64,000 bases of DNA, from contig NC_030389.2 of the NCBI RefSeq assembly GCF_001625215.2, forward strand, positions 1,152,930-1,216,929. The letters run 5' to 3'. The translations under genes and the position numbers were made by a program. The notes below the pieces were generated by a model. The model was given only the letters and a program-made list of their open reading frames with translations, was not told the DNA's origin and searched no databases. This document shows, one piece after another, positions 39,407 through 54,000 of this stretch (its first letter is position 1; each line of letters begins with the position of its first letter). This DNA is from Daucus carota subsp. sativus (Eukaryota; Streptophyta; Magnoliopsida; Apiales; Apiaceae).

Positions 39407-41286
39407 TTATATTATAGCCGGGTCGCACTCTAGTAATAACAGGAAATTCCTGAGCGAGTTGCATAATTTTCATGTGTGCGGAATATGTGCAGAACAATAG
39501 TTCTCACGTGTTCTAGTTCTCGACTGAGTTTAATGTAAGGGATTTCTGGTTCAATTACTTGATTCAATATGTTGCATTATGCACTTATAATTGTGCTGAG
39601 TATGACAAGATAATTTATTGTTCTTGTTAGTTTTATATCTACTTATTTCTACACAATATTTGGTAATGTGTTGTGTCGATTGCTTGATATTTGATAGAAT
39701 TGTCGTGACACTGGCTGCGATCATGAGAAGTTAAACTAAACCTCAAACCTAAGCTCATATGAGAGTACATTATGAAGTCAGGAACTCAGGATACCTAAAG
39801 CTTGACATAATAAAATTGTCAATGCTAAATATAATGAAAACTACAGCACTTGGCACTTGGACCTCCAAGAAGCTAAGCAAGAGTCTAATACTTTCCCCAG
39901 ATCGCGATTAAGGAGCTGGTTTGCATGCTACGTGCATAACCAGGCGCTTCTATGTTAGTAATTCAGTATCATGAGTTCGACTTGAGAGCTTTTTGTTCAT
40001 CAGCTCAATACTATAGCATTGTCTCTAAAATTCTGACTGAACAGAAAACTGTTGTTAGTATGTTGCATATAAAAAGTGTTGACCAAATAGCTTAACTTTG
40101 CCTCTTCAATAGCTTCTTGTGTATGTTCTCAATCATCTGCCCAGAACTTATCGGGCACAAACGATCTGTTCTTGTGTTTCTGTAACATGTAGATGGGCTG
40201 CTCCGTAAACACGTTTTGATAGCGTTTTTACTTGTATGTTGTAGGCCTCCCTTCTATTCTGAGATGATGTTTATAACCATTACATTTCACTTGTGAAATT
40301 CAGTGGTGCTATCGGAACTGCAACACTAATCGTTTTACTTCTCCGACCCAATTCTACTAGCTGATATATCAGGTATGTACGGTTTGAATATATGCACACA
40401 CACTCAGGTACGTAGCACAGATAAACAACCTAGATCCGGTGCATCAGTATAAAAATTCAAGAGAAACAGAGTGATCGAGATGCACATCATATCACTCAGA
40501 CTCATAACATTGAACTCCTCCAGGAGGTGTTGATGTTATAGGCTTCCCCATATGGCAGATACCTCCAGAGTCCAGGCTGGTGCTTGAAATCAACATTCTA
40601 GTGAACAAATGAAATATAACTAATCAAAAGATTATATAAGAACATATGCAGATAGAGAGAGGTGCGTACGATTGCAAAGCATCCTTAAACTTAAACGAAA
40701 AGCACATATATAAGATTGAAAGACATATATTGCATGCATCTCTTTGTTGAAATGAATTAAATGAGAATACAGTGGCGTCTGTTTCAAATTCTGAAGGCTC
40801 AAAACAGACATCTGTGTTTACTCCAATATCATATGCAGGGTCTGTATGAGAGCCAGTCTGAGGGTGCATGAAGGTCTAGTAAGACGATAGGATGGATCCG
40901 GATCCTAGTGTCAGTGTTGAATATGAGTAATTTTTTAACTCAAAAAGTGCTTTCAGAGAAAATAAGTCTTAGTCACATTTTTTTTATAAAGAGGGCCAAC
41001 CATATTTTTTTGAAAAGAAGTTGATTTTCAGTTTTTACGGGAACTATAAAAATTAATCAAACAATTATCGTTTTATCTTACAATTTAAAATAAGTAAATT
41101 TTTAGAAAAAATATGAATCAGTCATCTAATTTCTATTACAACATTTTTTTTTTATCAACATCTATTCGAGTTGTACAACAATTTTCAAACACTATCCCAA
41201 ACTAACCCGGGGTCGTTACAAGTTAATTGAGATTTTTCGGGGTACAGGTTTTAAAAAAATTGCAAAAATAAGATTATTTGAATATA
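39407..41286. other. Intergenic DNA between CXE and PREP1
   Basis: The first few hundred bases are probably the CXE 3' UTR. On the minus strand, 40500-40869 contains two short open stretches that might be exons (see findings), but no family is recognised. The rest is AT-rich. Confidence 0.4.
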
Positions 41287-41590
41287 CTCCCTCCGTCCCC
41301 CTCAATTGTTTACATTGGAGGGGGACACGGAGACCAAGACAATGTATGAAAAATGAGTAAAGTTAGATGAAAAGTGGGTAAAGTGGTGGGACCTATCAAT
41401 ATTTAATAATAGATTTGAGATAGTGGAGGAAAGTAGTGGGTGTAATAGTAGTTTTTATTGTTAAATATGACATAGTGGGGGAAGATAGTGGGTGTAATGA
41501 TGGAAAAAACTTACTATTTATAGTAACGTAAAAAAACGAGAGGTACTTCCCAAAATAGTAACGGTAAAGAAATGAGAGGGACAGATGGAG
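41287..41590. mobile_element. Stowaway-type MITE upstream of PREP1
   Basis: A 304-bp element begins CTCCCTCCGTCCC and ends with the inverse of CTCCATCTGTCCC; TA lies outside both ends. CTCCCTCCGTYCC termini with a TA duplication are diagnostic of Stowaway (Tc1/mariner) MITEs. It lies about 460 bp upstream of the PREP1 start codon. Confidence 0.85.
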
Positions 41591-42051
41591 TATAAAATAA
41601 TAAAATAATAAAACTTAACTATTTTAATAAAACTTACCAACAAAAATTCGTCAACCTAGCTACTGTTTAGCAGCCCACTTTGCTGTTTCAGAAGCCCAAC
41701 CCACAATATATTTGTAAAGCAAACCACAATTATATCTAAAAATATCTAAAAAGACAAAATAAATGGTAGAAACAATTGCAAAATGTCCCATTAAATCACC
41801 ATAGAAATTATCTCAGATATTTCCAAAATAATAATCTTCAACACAACTCTTCCTCCCCAAGCCACTAATAATTTTACAAATTTTGAATTTACATAAATAA
41901 ATAATAAATATTATTATTATTTTTAAACTTTAAAATTTGAATCATCAATATATATTTTTATTTCTCTGTTTTATCTTCATATACTCGAACTTCCTGTTAT
42001 CTCTTTATATACACACCTATACGTACACGCCGCTGTATCTATACATTGGCG

Positions 42052-45000
42052 ATGGAGCGAGCCGTGCTTCTCCGGTCAATCTCCGGCACGACTTCGCGAG
42101 TATGTACACGTCTGTTCTCTAGTAAAGTTTGTAACTTTACGGCGAAACGACACCGTAGCGTCTTGAATACTCGCCGGCGGTCACTTCTCCTGCAGCATCT
42201 CCGCCTCATTTCAACTTCGCCGAGTTCAGTTCATCTGAATAGACCCTTTTGCCCTCTCGCGCCTCGCGCTATCGCGACTTCTGCTCCGCAATTCTCGCCA
42301 GGTTAAATTGATGATATTTGCTTATCTAATATTTGCTATTTTTAGTGTTTAATGGTGTTAAATTTGGTTGATTTAATGAATATTTTGGTTTGTTCTAATT
42401 ATTTTTCTGCAGCTTTAATTAATTTCTGAGCTTTAGCTATTTTTGTTGCATTTTTTTTGCTTAATTTTGTTATTTTGGTTGATTTTATGAATTTTTTGGC
42501 TGTTTTTAGTTAATTGCTGAGTTTTAGTTAATTTTTGAAATTTTTGGAGTTCAATTCTGGTTAATTTCAGATTTTTTTGGTTGTTTTGATTATTTTTCTC
42601 GGGTGTTCAATGAATTGCTGACCTTTAGTCAATATATCCATTTTCAGTGTTTAAAATGTCCACTTTTGGTTGTTTTAATCAGGTTTATCAAGTGTTTGAT
42701 TAATTGCTGAGTTTTAAATATTTTTCAAGCATTTTTATATTTGATTTTGTTGTCTTTAGGTAAATTTGGCTAATTTTGGGGTTTTGTGGTTGTTATAGAT
42801 GTTTCTGATGCTCCAGAAAAGCTTGGATTCGAGAAAGTGTCGGAGGAGTTTATTGAAGAGTGTAAATCGAAGGCTGTTCTGTATAAACATAAAAAAACAG
42901 GTGCTGAAGTCATGTCGGTGTCGAATGATGATGAGAATAAGGTGTTTGGTGTTGTTTTTCGAACTCCTCCGTAAGTATTTATTGCATTTCAGCAGACACT
43001 CAGTCATTTATGTAGTTGTATTGTGTATTTGTATCTCAGTTATTTGTTATAGGGCTGGCTAAGAGTTTTGTTTATTTGCTTGAATTTTTATAGGATTAGA
43101 GCTTAGGGGCTAGTAAAGCTGATAAACAACTAAGAGACAGGGTCTTGCATAATTGCATTAGAGTAAACGAAATATATATGTGGAGAGTTAAACTGTTAAG
43201 CTGTCAAATATATTGACCGTTGACTTGAACCTTCAGGAATAATTAATAAGTTGGTATTTTTACGCGGACTAGTAATTATGAAAAGATTTGAACTTTCACA
43301 CTATCAATAAATTGCGATGGATGTCATTGTAAAAGTGTAAAAGGTATCAATATGTCATCTTTGATTCACTAAGCTTTTTCGAACAACACAGAAATTGAAT
43401 TGTTACAATGTTTCGATATTAAAAGTTTTCAATTAATTATTTTTGAGAAGACAAGACACGACGATGCAATTCATAGGTGTGCTGGCGTATATCGTAAGTT
43501 AATTTAATTTGTTGTAAACAGTTTTGAAACATATCTAACCTTATCATCCAAGAAAGAAAAGTAATATTACAAAATTAAAGTAGTTACAAAAATGTAACAA
43601 CCCAGTAACAGAAATTACGGAAGAAAGAGTTGCAGAAGGTCCTACTATATTACCATTAAAATTGTCTTATGTATCCAAGAATATCGATTTCTGTACAACT
43701 TTAATTCACCAAGCTAATAAACAGCCATGTCGAAGTAAAGTCATGTGTAGAGATGACTGTGGAACTCTAGAACGTGTTGGCTCTGGTCTAAATACTACAG
43801 GAATTGTAAAAAAAATCAATTCAATTTGGCCAGCGTTTTTACCGAGGAAGATATGAACTTTACGAAAATAAAGGTCAGATATCTTTCCACTATGCCCTTG
43901 AAGACGAGTGATTACGATGTTACACGTTAGTAACTAGATGTATGTGTAAAGTGTAAACTCGTTCAAGTTTTGTTAATTTTGTTAAAGGGTGGTTTAAAGA
44001 TATCGCCCTAACAAAAAATTTTGGCTGGATCTTGACAAAGACTACCTATGTCTCTGAAGTAGGTCCACACTTCTAATGGTGCTCCTGTTGTACAATTTTA
44101 TAATCTATTTGAAGTGATTACGTGGTGTTTATATGATTGTGATCTATCATAGTTCTGTACCCATGAAGCTGATAAACCGAGTCCTGAGGATGACAAGATT
44201 ATTTTCTTATCTGATAATGTATATAATTAGGTTCAAAGAAATTTAAGCATTATACTTGCTTTAATGTATGGACTCCTTACCTGGAATCATATTGTTTCAA
44301 CATTTTCTTGATACATATAACTGAAAATGCAGAAAAGATTCTACTGGAATCCCTCACATATTGGAACATAGCGTACTCTGTGGTTCAAGAAAGTATCCTT
44401 TAAAAGAACCCTTTGTTGAACTATTGAAGGGGAGCTTGAACACTTTTCTGAATGCATTTACATATCCCGATAGGACCTGCTATCCTGTTGCATCCACAAA
44501 TGCAAAGGTAAAAGAATTTACTGATTTTACTTTAATGAAATATTGACCAGGATCTATCATATAATGCGTTGTCTATTTTTCAAATAGGATTTTTATAATT
44601 TGGTCGATGTCTACCTGGATGCTGTCTTCTTCCCCAAGTGTGTAGAGGACTTTCAGACTTTCCAACAAGAGGGCTGGCATTATGAGCTGAATGATCCTTC
44701 AGAGGACATAACATACAAAGGTTCTTTCATTTCTGATCAATCTTTTCTTTTTTCCTTCTGGAAGAACACAATTGCACTTGCAGTCGTGTATATAACTTTT
44801 ATACTACAAACTCAAGTTTTTCTTTCATGCCTTCTTAGGTGTTGTATTTAATGAAATGAAAGGTGTTTATTCTCAGCCAGATAACATACTAGGCCGAAGT
44901 TCTCAACAGGCAAGTTTGCGACTCTCCCTTATGAGGTTATGTCATAGATCTGTGTGGTGCTTCTTTCAAGCACACTTCCTCACATTATTTGGGTGCATCC

Positions 45001-48000
45001 AACTTATATGAATCTCATCTTTTTATGCAATGTGTAAAATATTAAGGCACATTGTAAATTATATTTACATGTATTTTATGTCACTATTGAAAGAGCCCTC
45101 GATTTGGTTTTCTTCAAACAATCAAGAGGGAGTAGTCACTGAGTCCAATGCAAAAGGCCTCTAAGTATAGTTTAAATATATACTTCATACTTTTTTTTTT
45201 GTCACAATAAAAATATACTTCATACTTGTATTAAAGTAATATGTGTATCTTATAGAAGTTCTGATATCTTTATACTTTTCCAAAATACCTCTGCTATAAC
45301 ATATATGAGATACCTATCTGGAATGAATTGTTCTTTTTTTATTCAATTATTGTGCAATGCATTCATATGACGTAGTTTGCTGGAATATTTCTTGGTTTTA
45401 AGAACTACTTTTGTTTGGTTAGCATAACCCCTGGGCACAAAAATTTGGTAGTGTTTGAAGATTATTAGTTTCTTCTAATTAAACAAGTGAAGACAGTCTT
45501 ACATTACTTATTCAAGAAAAAGAAGAAGATAGTCTTTCATCATCAAACACAGCACTTCATGTGTTGTGTTCTTCAATTTTTTTTTGATGCAGGCATGTCT
45601 AAATGAAAAGCATTTCTGTTATTGCAAATGTATCATAACATCCCTAAAATATATAGCTGATTCAGCTTAAATTTGAATGAACTTTGAGTTCATGATTTAG
45701 ATATTGTTGTTTATGTTATCATAGAAGTTCAAGTAGAGCAAGTAAGCAGTATTACTAACTGTCACATTTTTTTACAGGCTGTTTTTCCGGACAATACGTA
45801 CGGCGTTGACAGTGGTGGTGATCCGCTAGTTATTCCCAAACTCACATTTGACGAATTCAAGGTTTGCATCATTTGCAGTTCACTTATTAAAGTAGTAACT
45901 AGTAACAAAGCCACATAATTTGATCCCTTATGTGCCTTCCCGTGGCTTGTCTTAAATTTGAAGTACCTGTTTGCTTAGAAACTAGTATTTGATCTTTGAA
46001 CCGCTGATACAAGTTCAATTGATATCCATTCAGAGAAACAGTAGATCATATTGTAAGCCCATCTGGCTTACCTTCAAAATTTTAACTTGTTAGTTACTTA
46101 ATTTTGAGAAAGAGTAGATCATATTGTGAGCCCATCTGGCTTACCTTCAAAATTTTAACTTGTTAGTTACTTAATGTTGAAAACGAGTCCATGTATAACC
46201 TTAGGGTGTTAGAGGAAGGCTCCAAATGGATCTTATGCTATATTTCAACACTCCCCCTCACTCGAAATCCCATTTTTGGGTTGAAGAGTGGATCACGGGC
46301 GCCCATCTTTGGGGCTATTAATGCCTTCGTGTCCTTATTAAATTGTGAGAATATTGGCGGTGACGGAGGGTCGAACTTGAGACCTCTGTCAAACCAGAGC
46401 TCTGATACCATGTTGAAAGCCAGTCCATCTAAAACCTTAAGGTATTAGAGGAAGGCACCAAATGGATCTTATGCTATATTTCAACACTTAAAAAGTTGTT
46501 CTTATAATTATCTGTCTGTTTAAATAGTTTTATATGATAAGGTATACTACTTTATTAAAAATGGCAAACAATGAAGTGCATGTGGCAAGGAGATTAATGT
46601 TAAGTCAAATTCCAAACTTAAAATAAGTAAGTAAAATACTTACCTATTTCCAGCTTAATGATATTCAACTCTTAATAAGTTGATGTTAAGTCATAAGATT
46701 AAAAACATAACAACTAGCAAAAATTCTTGGACTTAATTTGAAAGTTATATGTTACTTTTCATTGACACAAACACCCTGAGGACCTCACTGCATAAATACT
46801 TGAGCAAGGAATCACCCATCTCATAACCATCAGGTAAGGGTAAGAGTGAATGAAAAATATAAAAGACAGATGTTAAATTGCTCCGACATTTCAAACTGAT
46901 TTCAAATCACGCCAACATGCATTTGCCACTATGTATTGTTTGATTGCTGTTCTTTGACTTTAACTTCACGTGGTCTAGAAATAGGGGGATTGTGTTTAAA
47001 CCTTTATTTGACCTTTGTTTGTGGATTAAACCATATATATAATGAATACAAGAAAAGTTTGACCCCCTGGATTATTTTGTAATTCTGTTTTTTTTTTCCT
47101 TTCACTTATGCAGGAATTTCACCGCAAATTTTACCATCCCAGTAATGCCAGGATATGGTTTTATGGAGATGACGACCCAATTGAACGCCTACGCATTTTG
47201 AGTGGTATTTGAGTTATGCCAAAATTTTCTTTGTAGTTGCATTTGTTTGAGAAAAAGGTTCAGAATTAAACTGTAGAACTGTTCAAAATCAAATTCTAAC
47301 ATCAGGTGGCTAGTAGCTGTTAGTTGTTTCATAAGTTCTTTAGACATGCTTACGTAGTAGGTTAACCAAGGCCCTTTCATATGTGTTTAGGTATATAAGA
47401 TTACCTAGGAGCTAGGCACGGCCGACTTGGGAGTGTACAGGGATCTTAGAACAGTTTTAAAGTATCCACTGATGATTAGTAGACCTTGAACATGTAATCT
47501 TTCATTCGCTTGACTTCCCTTTAATCCCGCTCTTGTAGTCAAAAGTTTTGGGAGTGAAACCAATTGTTATCTTACTTGAATTAGTTCTGCTTCTCTCCTT
47601 ATCTAAAGCTCACTTTTATTTTATTCATCTTCTGTCCTCCCTACTGAAAACTCCGAAGCAGGGGTTTATATATTTTTAGCTTGTGTGCTTATATATAAAA
47701 GAGTAGTTCTGGCAGTATTAAGATCAGTTACAGTAACATATTCCCAGTCTTATTATTATATTAGGCATTAGCATATGCTGTATGAACTATACCGTGACTT
47801 AGTTTAACTTTTCTCGTGCTCATTTGCAGAATATCTAGATATGTTTGATGCAAGTTCTGCTGCCAGCGAATCAATAATTAAACCCCAGAAACTATTTACA
47901 AAGCCAGTAAGGATAATTGAGAAATATCCTGCTGCGGAAGGTGGTGAATTAAAGAAGAAGCACATGGTTTGCCTTAATTGGTTGATATCTGATAAACCGC

Positions 48001-51000
48001 TGGACCTGGAAACTGAACTAGCTCTTGGTTTCCTGGACCATCTACTGTTGGGAACTCCTGCTTCTCCTTTAAGGAAAATCCTTCTTGAGAGTAGTTTGGG
48101 AGAGGCCATAGTTGGGGGAGGAGTTGAGGATGAGCTACTTCAGCCCCAATTTAGCATCGGTTTGAAGGGTGTTTCTGAAGAGGACATTCAAAAGGTGGAG
48201 GATTTAGTCATGGATACTCTAAAATCTTTGGCAGAGACAGGTTTTGATACGGAAGCTGTGGAGGCATCTATGAATACAATAGAGTTCTCTTTAAGAGAAA
48301 ACAACACTGGGTCATTTCCGCGCGGCTTGGCACTAATGCTTCGTTCCATGGTAGGGACGCTATTATATTGTGCTCCTGTTCTTTGACAGGCTAGGTTTAC
48401 TTTTTCTCCACCTTGATTTTTTTATATATTCTTACATCATATATATGTAATTATGTATGTATAGGGGAAATGGATTTATGATATGGATCCATTCGAACCA
48501 CTTAAATATCAAAAACCTTTGATGGCTCTAAAAGCCAGGATCGCGGAGGAAGGCTCCAAAGCTGTTTTTGCCCCACTGATAGAGAAATTCATCTTGAACA
48601 ATCCTCATCGTGTTACCATTGAGATGCAGGTATCTTTGTATTTACAGAAAGGCAGAACTCTTTCTTTGGATAGGGATCGCATTATCTCATTTGAATTTTA
48701 TGAATTGCACTTTTGTTCTTTTCAGCCTGATCCAGAGAAGGCTTCTCGTGATGAAGCAGACGAGAAAGAAATCTTGGACAAACTAAAGGCGAGTATGACT
48801 GAAGCAGATCTTGCTGAGTTGACTCGTGCTACTCAGGAGCTACGCTTAAAGCAGGAGACTCCTGACACTCCCGAGGCCTTGAAGAGTGTACCAAGCCTAT
48901 CTCTAGAAGACATACCCAAAAAGCCTATAGAAATTCCGATTGAGGTCAGTTTATTACCATATCTTCTACTCCCTCCGTCCCATTTTAGTTGTCACATTTG
49001 GTTTTGTGCCGGTCAAATTGACCAAAGTTTGACTGAAATTTATTAATATTTTATCAATTGAAAAAATAGAAAAAATATGTCACCGGAAAAAACTTTTAAT
49101 CTATTTTAAGATGTAATTTTCAGTTTTTTAAAATAATGAAAGAGTGACTTATAATCTTTGGTCAAAACTTGGTCAATTTGACCAACAATAATAGAAATGT
49201 GACAACTAAAATGGAACGGAGGGAGTATTTTGGTAAACCTAAATATATTCATGTTCGAAATGTTCTTACAGAGTGTCCTTTTGGGAATTGCAGATTGGGG
49301 ATATTAATGGGGTAAAGGTATTGCGGCATGACCTCTTTACTAATGATGTATTGTACAGTGAAGTTGTGTTCGACATGAGTTCACTGAAGCAAGAGCTTCT
49401 TCCTCTGGTGCCATTGTTCTGGTTAGATGCAAATTTATGCTAGTTTGACTACATCTCTGCATTAATTTTACGAATTATGTGATATTATTAAGATTTTATG
49501 ATATCTGGTATTGTGTTCCATTGTTTGCTACCATTTCGAAAGTTGTAGCAGCTCCGCAGAGGGTTTCTTCCTGCAATGTATTGTTTTTCTTGTGTATCGC
49601 TGTTGGAACAAACACATCTTTGGATTATTGTGGGATCGAGAAATAGATGTGAAACATTTTACCTTACATTACGCCCCTTTTACATCATCGAACAGACTAA
49701 GGGGAAAAATTGTCCGTGTGAAAGTTATAAGCATATTGTTCGAAACTTGAAAATCATTAATATAACAAAGTGTATTTGAAGTGTCAGGTTAATTTTTTTT
49801 TTAATCCTTGCAGAGTTGGAACTATTAGACATGAGCTTATTATTTAAATTATGATATAATTATATGCATTAAAGTCCTAAAACAATTTTACAAAATTGTT
49901 GACAGTCAATCACTGATGGAGATGGGTACAAAAGATATGGATTTTGTACAACTCAATCAATTGATTGGAAGAAAAACTGGAGGGATATCCGTCTATCCCT
50001 TCACATCATCAGTGAGAGGCAAAGTGGATCCATGTAGTCATATCATTGTTCGTGGCAAAGCGATGTCCGGACGCACTGAAGATATGTTTAACCTGGTATA
50101 GTTTGCTTTTCATACTTGAAAAAATATATTATTAACTGCAAGAACTATACACGCTCTCTCCTGAATTTGTTTACTGTGTTATAAATAATTTTTATCGTGT
50201 GTAAAAGTTAGTTTATTGTCAAGACTGTGTATCTGAATCTTCCCTATTAATATATATAAATAATGTTTATAGTCTGTAAAAGTTAGTTTATTGTCAAGAC
50301 TTGTGTATCGGAATCTCCCCTATGAAGGTTTATCTAAACATCAGTAACACATATATTTACTTGTGTATATGTATCTCATGACTAATAATAAAATAACAAT
50401 AGCAGTGGGTCTCAACTATAGACTATCTCATGACGCATAATAAAAATAACGATGACACTGGTTTTTGACCAATTCTCCTAAAGGTTTTCTCCGTTCTCAT
50501 CCCCTTTATGACTGATAAAAATCTTTATTAGGCTTGGTTTTGTATATATGGGGTTCTTAATTTGGTGTTCTTTATAAATTGGCCTTCTACAAAGTAGCTA
50601 GTTGCCTCTAGGTACTGACATGTTGGATTATTATGCCAATTTTCGCTGGTTCCACTAAATAAAACTTATCAGTATTTCTTTGATCCAGTTATAATAAGAG
50701 GGTAAGAATTTTGTGAAGTGCTTTATTTAGTGCTGAGTGAAGGTTGTTAGTCGCAACTTGCAACTATTTTGAAATTCTTGAAATATTTTTGTAACTTTTA
50801 GATTTCTCAAAAGCCGTAGGTTGTCATAAAAATTGTCCTGCCTCTTTGGTCCAAGGAGCAAAAGTAAAGTTTGCATACATGATACATCATGCGCTCCATG
50901 CGTACTTGTGAGTAAAACATACCGGGTCGGTTTGGCATAGGTAGCTTGTTACTTGTAACTACCTTCTGAATTCTGAAATATGTTTTGGTGTTGGTGGATA

Positions 51001-54000
51001 ATGAACCAAACTAGGGGATTTTTTGAAAGGATTCAAAAGTTTTTGCTTGATGACTATTTTACATTTATGGATATGATAATAAAACATAGATATTCAACTC
51101 TTTAGTTTTATATGTAATACAAACCAATCAGAGCTAAGAACTATCTTTACAAATGCCATGCATGAATAAGAATAATATTAATCCGGACATGATGTGATAC
51201 TGTGTCATGCATGATACAACTAATTGAAGTTGAGAACTTTTTAAATGAAATGCTATGTAAGAAAAGGTATAATTTTACTCCTGACATGATATATTACTGT
51301 CTCATGCATACTTGACATCACTTGTTTGCATCTTGTTGTATGTCTGTATTCCTACTATCATAGTGTTCTCAACAAATTGGACTACAATGATTACTTTACC
51401 TGTTATTCAACAACTAGGTTTTTCTGTATTTTTTAATATGAAGTCCTCCCTAGATTTCGTACCAATTCCATCTTCACCGCTGTTTTCATGGATGACGATG
51501 AATTCCAGCTCATATCATTGTCAGAACTCAGAGGCACTGGTGTATTACCAGAAAAGTAGAACATTTGGAATTGAATAACCTCTAATATAATTTACTAGAG
51601 CACATATATTCCAGGAGTATGTGGCTTCAATATCATCGGCGAGACTCTTACTGTTGCAAAATTAAATATCGGAATGACAATGGGTTGATGTACTTGCTGT
51701 CTAATATAAAGTGGCGACTTTCTTCTTCGAGCAATTCCGATGCTTAGCACTCAAATTCTAGTAAACTGATCAAATGAACATATTTATATTGTAGATCAAT
51801 CGCATTATCCAAGATGTTCAGTTTACAGACCAAAAGCGTTTCAAGCAATTTGTTTCCCAAAGCAAAGCTCGAATGGAGGTACTTGTCTTTCGGCAATCAT
51901 GTGTGATCTGTGGTCCTTATTTATGGCCTTGTTTAAATCATTCATATTTGTATGTTATAGAACCGACTGAGAGGTGGTGGTCATGGCATTGCATCTGCTA
52001 GGATGGGGGCAAAGTTGAATGTTGCTGGGTGGATAAGCGAACAGATGGGTGGTGTAAGGTAGAATATTGATATTCCTTTGCTGGTTAATTTTTAGTCTTG
52101 CAGATTTGTATATCAAGAAGTCTAAAGGAAGCATATGTGCCACCGAGAATACTAGAGAACTAGTAGAAACAAATAAAAGCTCAAAACTTGCAACAAAAAA
52201 ATTATATCGTGTGATATGTACTGGCGTCAGAGGAAAAAACATTATGAAGCTGCCGATTACGTTCCTTACAAAAGTTGTGCTCAGCTGGACAGTAATTTAA
52301 TGATGGTTCCATGGTCTTGCCTCTAAAAATGAGAAACCTAGTAATGTTTTGCGTGATACTAGTGCGACATGAACTACTTCTTTATTTTCTTGACTTGCTT
52401 GATGGCACATTTATGTTTTAAAACTGGACTTAATTAGTAAATTTCATATAAATTTGCATAACATCTCTAGTTTAAGATCTGTTTATCCTAGGAGGCCAGT
52501 CTTAGCCTTTTAGCCTAATACATTAGGCTTTTGCTGATTTTAACTTTTGCCGATCACATAAATCTGGCTTGTACCATGTGGTTCCAACTCTGGCGTCAGT
52601 TAGGACATATCTTCAATTCCTTGTTTACTTGAGACATGTAGCATCGGAGAACTTTATGGTGCCCTTAATATAGTTTGTATACTGTGTATACTTGCAGTTA
52701 CCTGGAATTTCTACAGTCTCTTGAAGAGAAAATTGATAATAACTGGGATGAGATCTCTTCGTCTTTGGAGGAGATCCGCAAATGCTTATTTTCAAAGGAA
52801 GGGTGCCTCATAAATCTTACAGCTGATGGAGAGAACCTGACAAAGTCAGAGAAGTATGTTGCCGGGTTCCTTGATTCGCTTCCAAAATCATCTCTAGCCA
52901 CATCAGAAAGCTGGAATGCCCGACTTCCTCTAACTAGTGAAGCTATTGTGATTCCAACCCAGGTTCAGTAGAGATCGCTTTACATGAATATTGTTCTCCT
53001 TGTGACTTCTTTTTGTTACAAAATTAAATTACTCTGTATACAGGTAAATTATGTTGGAAAAGCAGCGAACCTCTATGAAACAGGATACGAATTCAAGGGG
53101 AGTGCATATGTCATTTCTAAACATATAAGTAATACATGGTTATGGGACCGTGTACGTGTTAGTGGTGGGGCTTATGGTGGTTTCTGTAATTTTGACACTC
53201 ATTCAGGTACTAGTTATTGTCATATCTAGGTGTGCACTAGGTTGCCGATGCCAAGACCAATGTCTTTATTGCCTAATGCCTTAATTATTTGTGCAGGAAT
53301 ATTTTCTTTCCTGTCTTATCGGGATCCAAATTTGCTGAAGACACTTGATGTATATGACGGTACTGGTGATTTTCTGCGAGAGTTAGAAATGGATAATGAT
53401 GCTCTAACTAAAGCAATTATTGGGACTATTGGAGATGTAGATTCATACCAATTACCTGATGCCAAAGGTTATAGTAGGTAAGTTTGAGTTTTCCCGTCTC
53501 TGTACACCCTCTTGCTAGTTGCATCTGGAATCTTATAATTATCTTAGGATAGTTCTTATGTGGCCTGCTCTCCTGTGTGATATGAATTCCCTGTGTAGAA
53601 CTCCATTGGACCATATATTGTCTTGGTGGGTTTTTCTGCCAATCAAAAATAATATTAGTGTCTTATCTTGTAATTCCAAAGCGGTTGCTTATGGATCTGC
53701 TGGTTCAACAATCATTGATGGTTCTAGAACTGCTAAACCTACGCTACATGCAATAGTTCCTGGAATCATTACTGGAAAAATATATAAAAGGTCATTGGGC
53801 CAGGAGGGCTCCCCGACATACGTTTAGCTAATTTAGCTCCTAATAGAGGATCGTTCTTGTTTGTGGAAACAAACAAAAGATTTTTTATTGCTATGTAAAT
53901 TTATATGGAATATTAGTTTCTTGTAGACCTATCCTGAATTCCTGATTTCTTACATGGCAAAATATCTTAAGTAAATATGGTCCCTCCCTTTTGTTTTGTG

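Noticed and set aside
43662..43856. 64-codon frame in PREP1 intron 2
   Set aside because: Not part of the PREP1 protein; no recognisable domain, and may be within a decayed retroelement fragment.
46191..46448. 85-codon frame in PREP1 intron 6
   Set aside because: Falls entirely inside the miniature LTR element, which is non-coding by structure.
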